DNA of 22,750 nt from a virus, in the IMG/VR virus record IMGVR_UViG_3300030329_004043, positions 1-22,750 of that record, one strand, 5' to 3'. The notes beneath the pieces are model-generated. The model did not search any database. It worked only from the letters and a program-made list of their open reading frames with translations, and was not told where the DNA came from. How positions within the stretch are numbered: the stretch's first letter is position 1; each line of letters starts with the position of its first letter. This document shows positions 22,419 to 22,750 of this stretch, piece by piece. Both the position numbers and the translations under genes were made by a program.

Positions 22419-22614
22419 AACCCTGAATCTCGTTTTTCATCGGATCAACAAAAGCTGGTTTACAATACGCTAACACACTTTTGTAATTCTCTTCACGGCT
22501 CGACAAAACACGGGCTACATGAACACATTGTTTTTGATTAACCCAGTAGCTTGCGACCCTCTCGTCTTGTTCTGGTGCAAGTTGCACCATCAACGCAAAT
22601 ACGATGATTTCCAT
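22390..22614 (-). CDS. Small protein with hydrophobic N-terminus, unknown
   Basis: A 74-aa protein beginning MEIIVFALMVQLAPEQ, a short hydrophobic start that could be a membrane or export signal, then a soluble polar part (YWVNQKQCVHVARVLSSREE, with Cys30 and Cys51). It overlaps the next gene by 29 nt and starts 3 nt after the stop of the upstream gene, so it is part of the same lysis-region operon. The pattern is one I recall for small secreted-looking marine phage proteins. The function is unknown. Confidence 0.72.
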   Translation of the reverse strand: MEIIVFALMVQLAPEQDERVASYWVNQKQCVHVARVLSSREENYKSVLAYCKPAFVDPMKNEIQGYAKKTTKNQ

Positions 22615-22617
22615 TAA

Positions 22618-22750
22618 TTACCCAATCCATTTGAAAGCTGCCGTCACAGTGATAATGAAGGGATACATTGACCAGAGCATAAGTTCTAATTTATCGAATC
22701 TTTTAGAACCAGACTCAAGTCGTTGTTCTATCGCAGAATATCGAAGCGCA
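22618..22750 (-). CDS. XhlA-like membrane protein, partial (runs off right edge)
   Basis: The open frame enters from the right edge and ends in TAA at 22620-22618 (about 44 codons seen). The visible part is a charged coil (IEQRLESGSKRFDKLE) followed by one hydrophobic helix (MLWSMYPFIITVTAAFKWIG) at the very C-terminus. This coil-plus-anchor form resembles haemolysin XhlA-type small lysis proteins. The start codon lies outside the window, so the length and identity are uncertain. Confidence 0.6.
   Translation of the reverse strand, partial: ALRYSAIEQRLESGSKRFDKLELMLWSMYPFIITVTAAFKWIG

Overview
The window is part of a tailed-phage genome, most likely a short-tailed (podovirus-type) phage of an aquatic bacterium. 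It carries terminase, portal, a putative scaffold, major capsid and P22-like tail-hub genes, with no tail sheath, tail-tube or tape-measure gene. Many small proteins have the look of families common in uncultured marine phage genomes; that is from memory of protein families, since no search could be run. Host genes, rRNA, tRNA, insertion sequences and CRISPR arrays are not visible. Both ends are cut inside genes. Almost everything is on the minus strand, so the functional order runs from right to left.

Right part (22750 to about 20400): a lysis cassette of small overlapping genes. It holds the tail of an XhlA-like membrane protein, a 74-aa protein, a membrane protein with an EF-hand loop, a 147-aa protein with a C-terminal membrane helix, a holin-like protein, two small unknowns and a GH24 lysozyme. 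Next come packaging and head genes (20393 to 12045): large terminase, portal, four small mostly basic proteins, a GroES-like co-chaperonin, a putative scaffold, a 157-aa protein, a probable head decoration protein and the major capsid protein. Most of these genes overlap by 1-4 nt, so translational coupling is likely.

The main discovery is in the capsid gene. It is split by 285 nt (12981 to 12697, minus strand) that fold into a complete, ORF-less group I intron of subgroup IA type. P1 to P10 can all be drawn, and P1 plus P10 fix both splice sites. Splicing restores a 305-aa capsid protein with a continuous conserved core.

Middle (10500 to 12007): a strong hairpin terminator follows the capsid gene. 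Beyond it are two plus-strand genes with their own sigma70-like promoter, an unknown 128-aa protein and a 284-aa protein with an OB-fold-like C-terminus. They converge on the capsid gene and look like an early-type cassette inside the late region. A divergent promoter region restarts minus-strand transcription.

Left part (10496 to 1): the second late operon, with surface or decoration proteins, several lysine- or proline-rich low-complexity proteins, head-tail adaptors, a Rossmann-like protein, a large P22 gp10-like tail hub protein and the start of a further virion protein that runs off the left edge.
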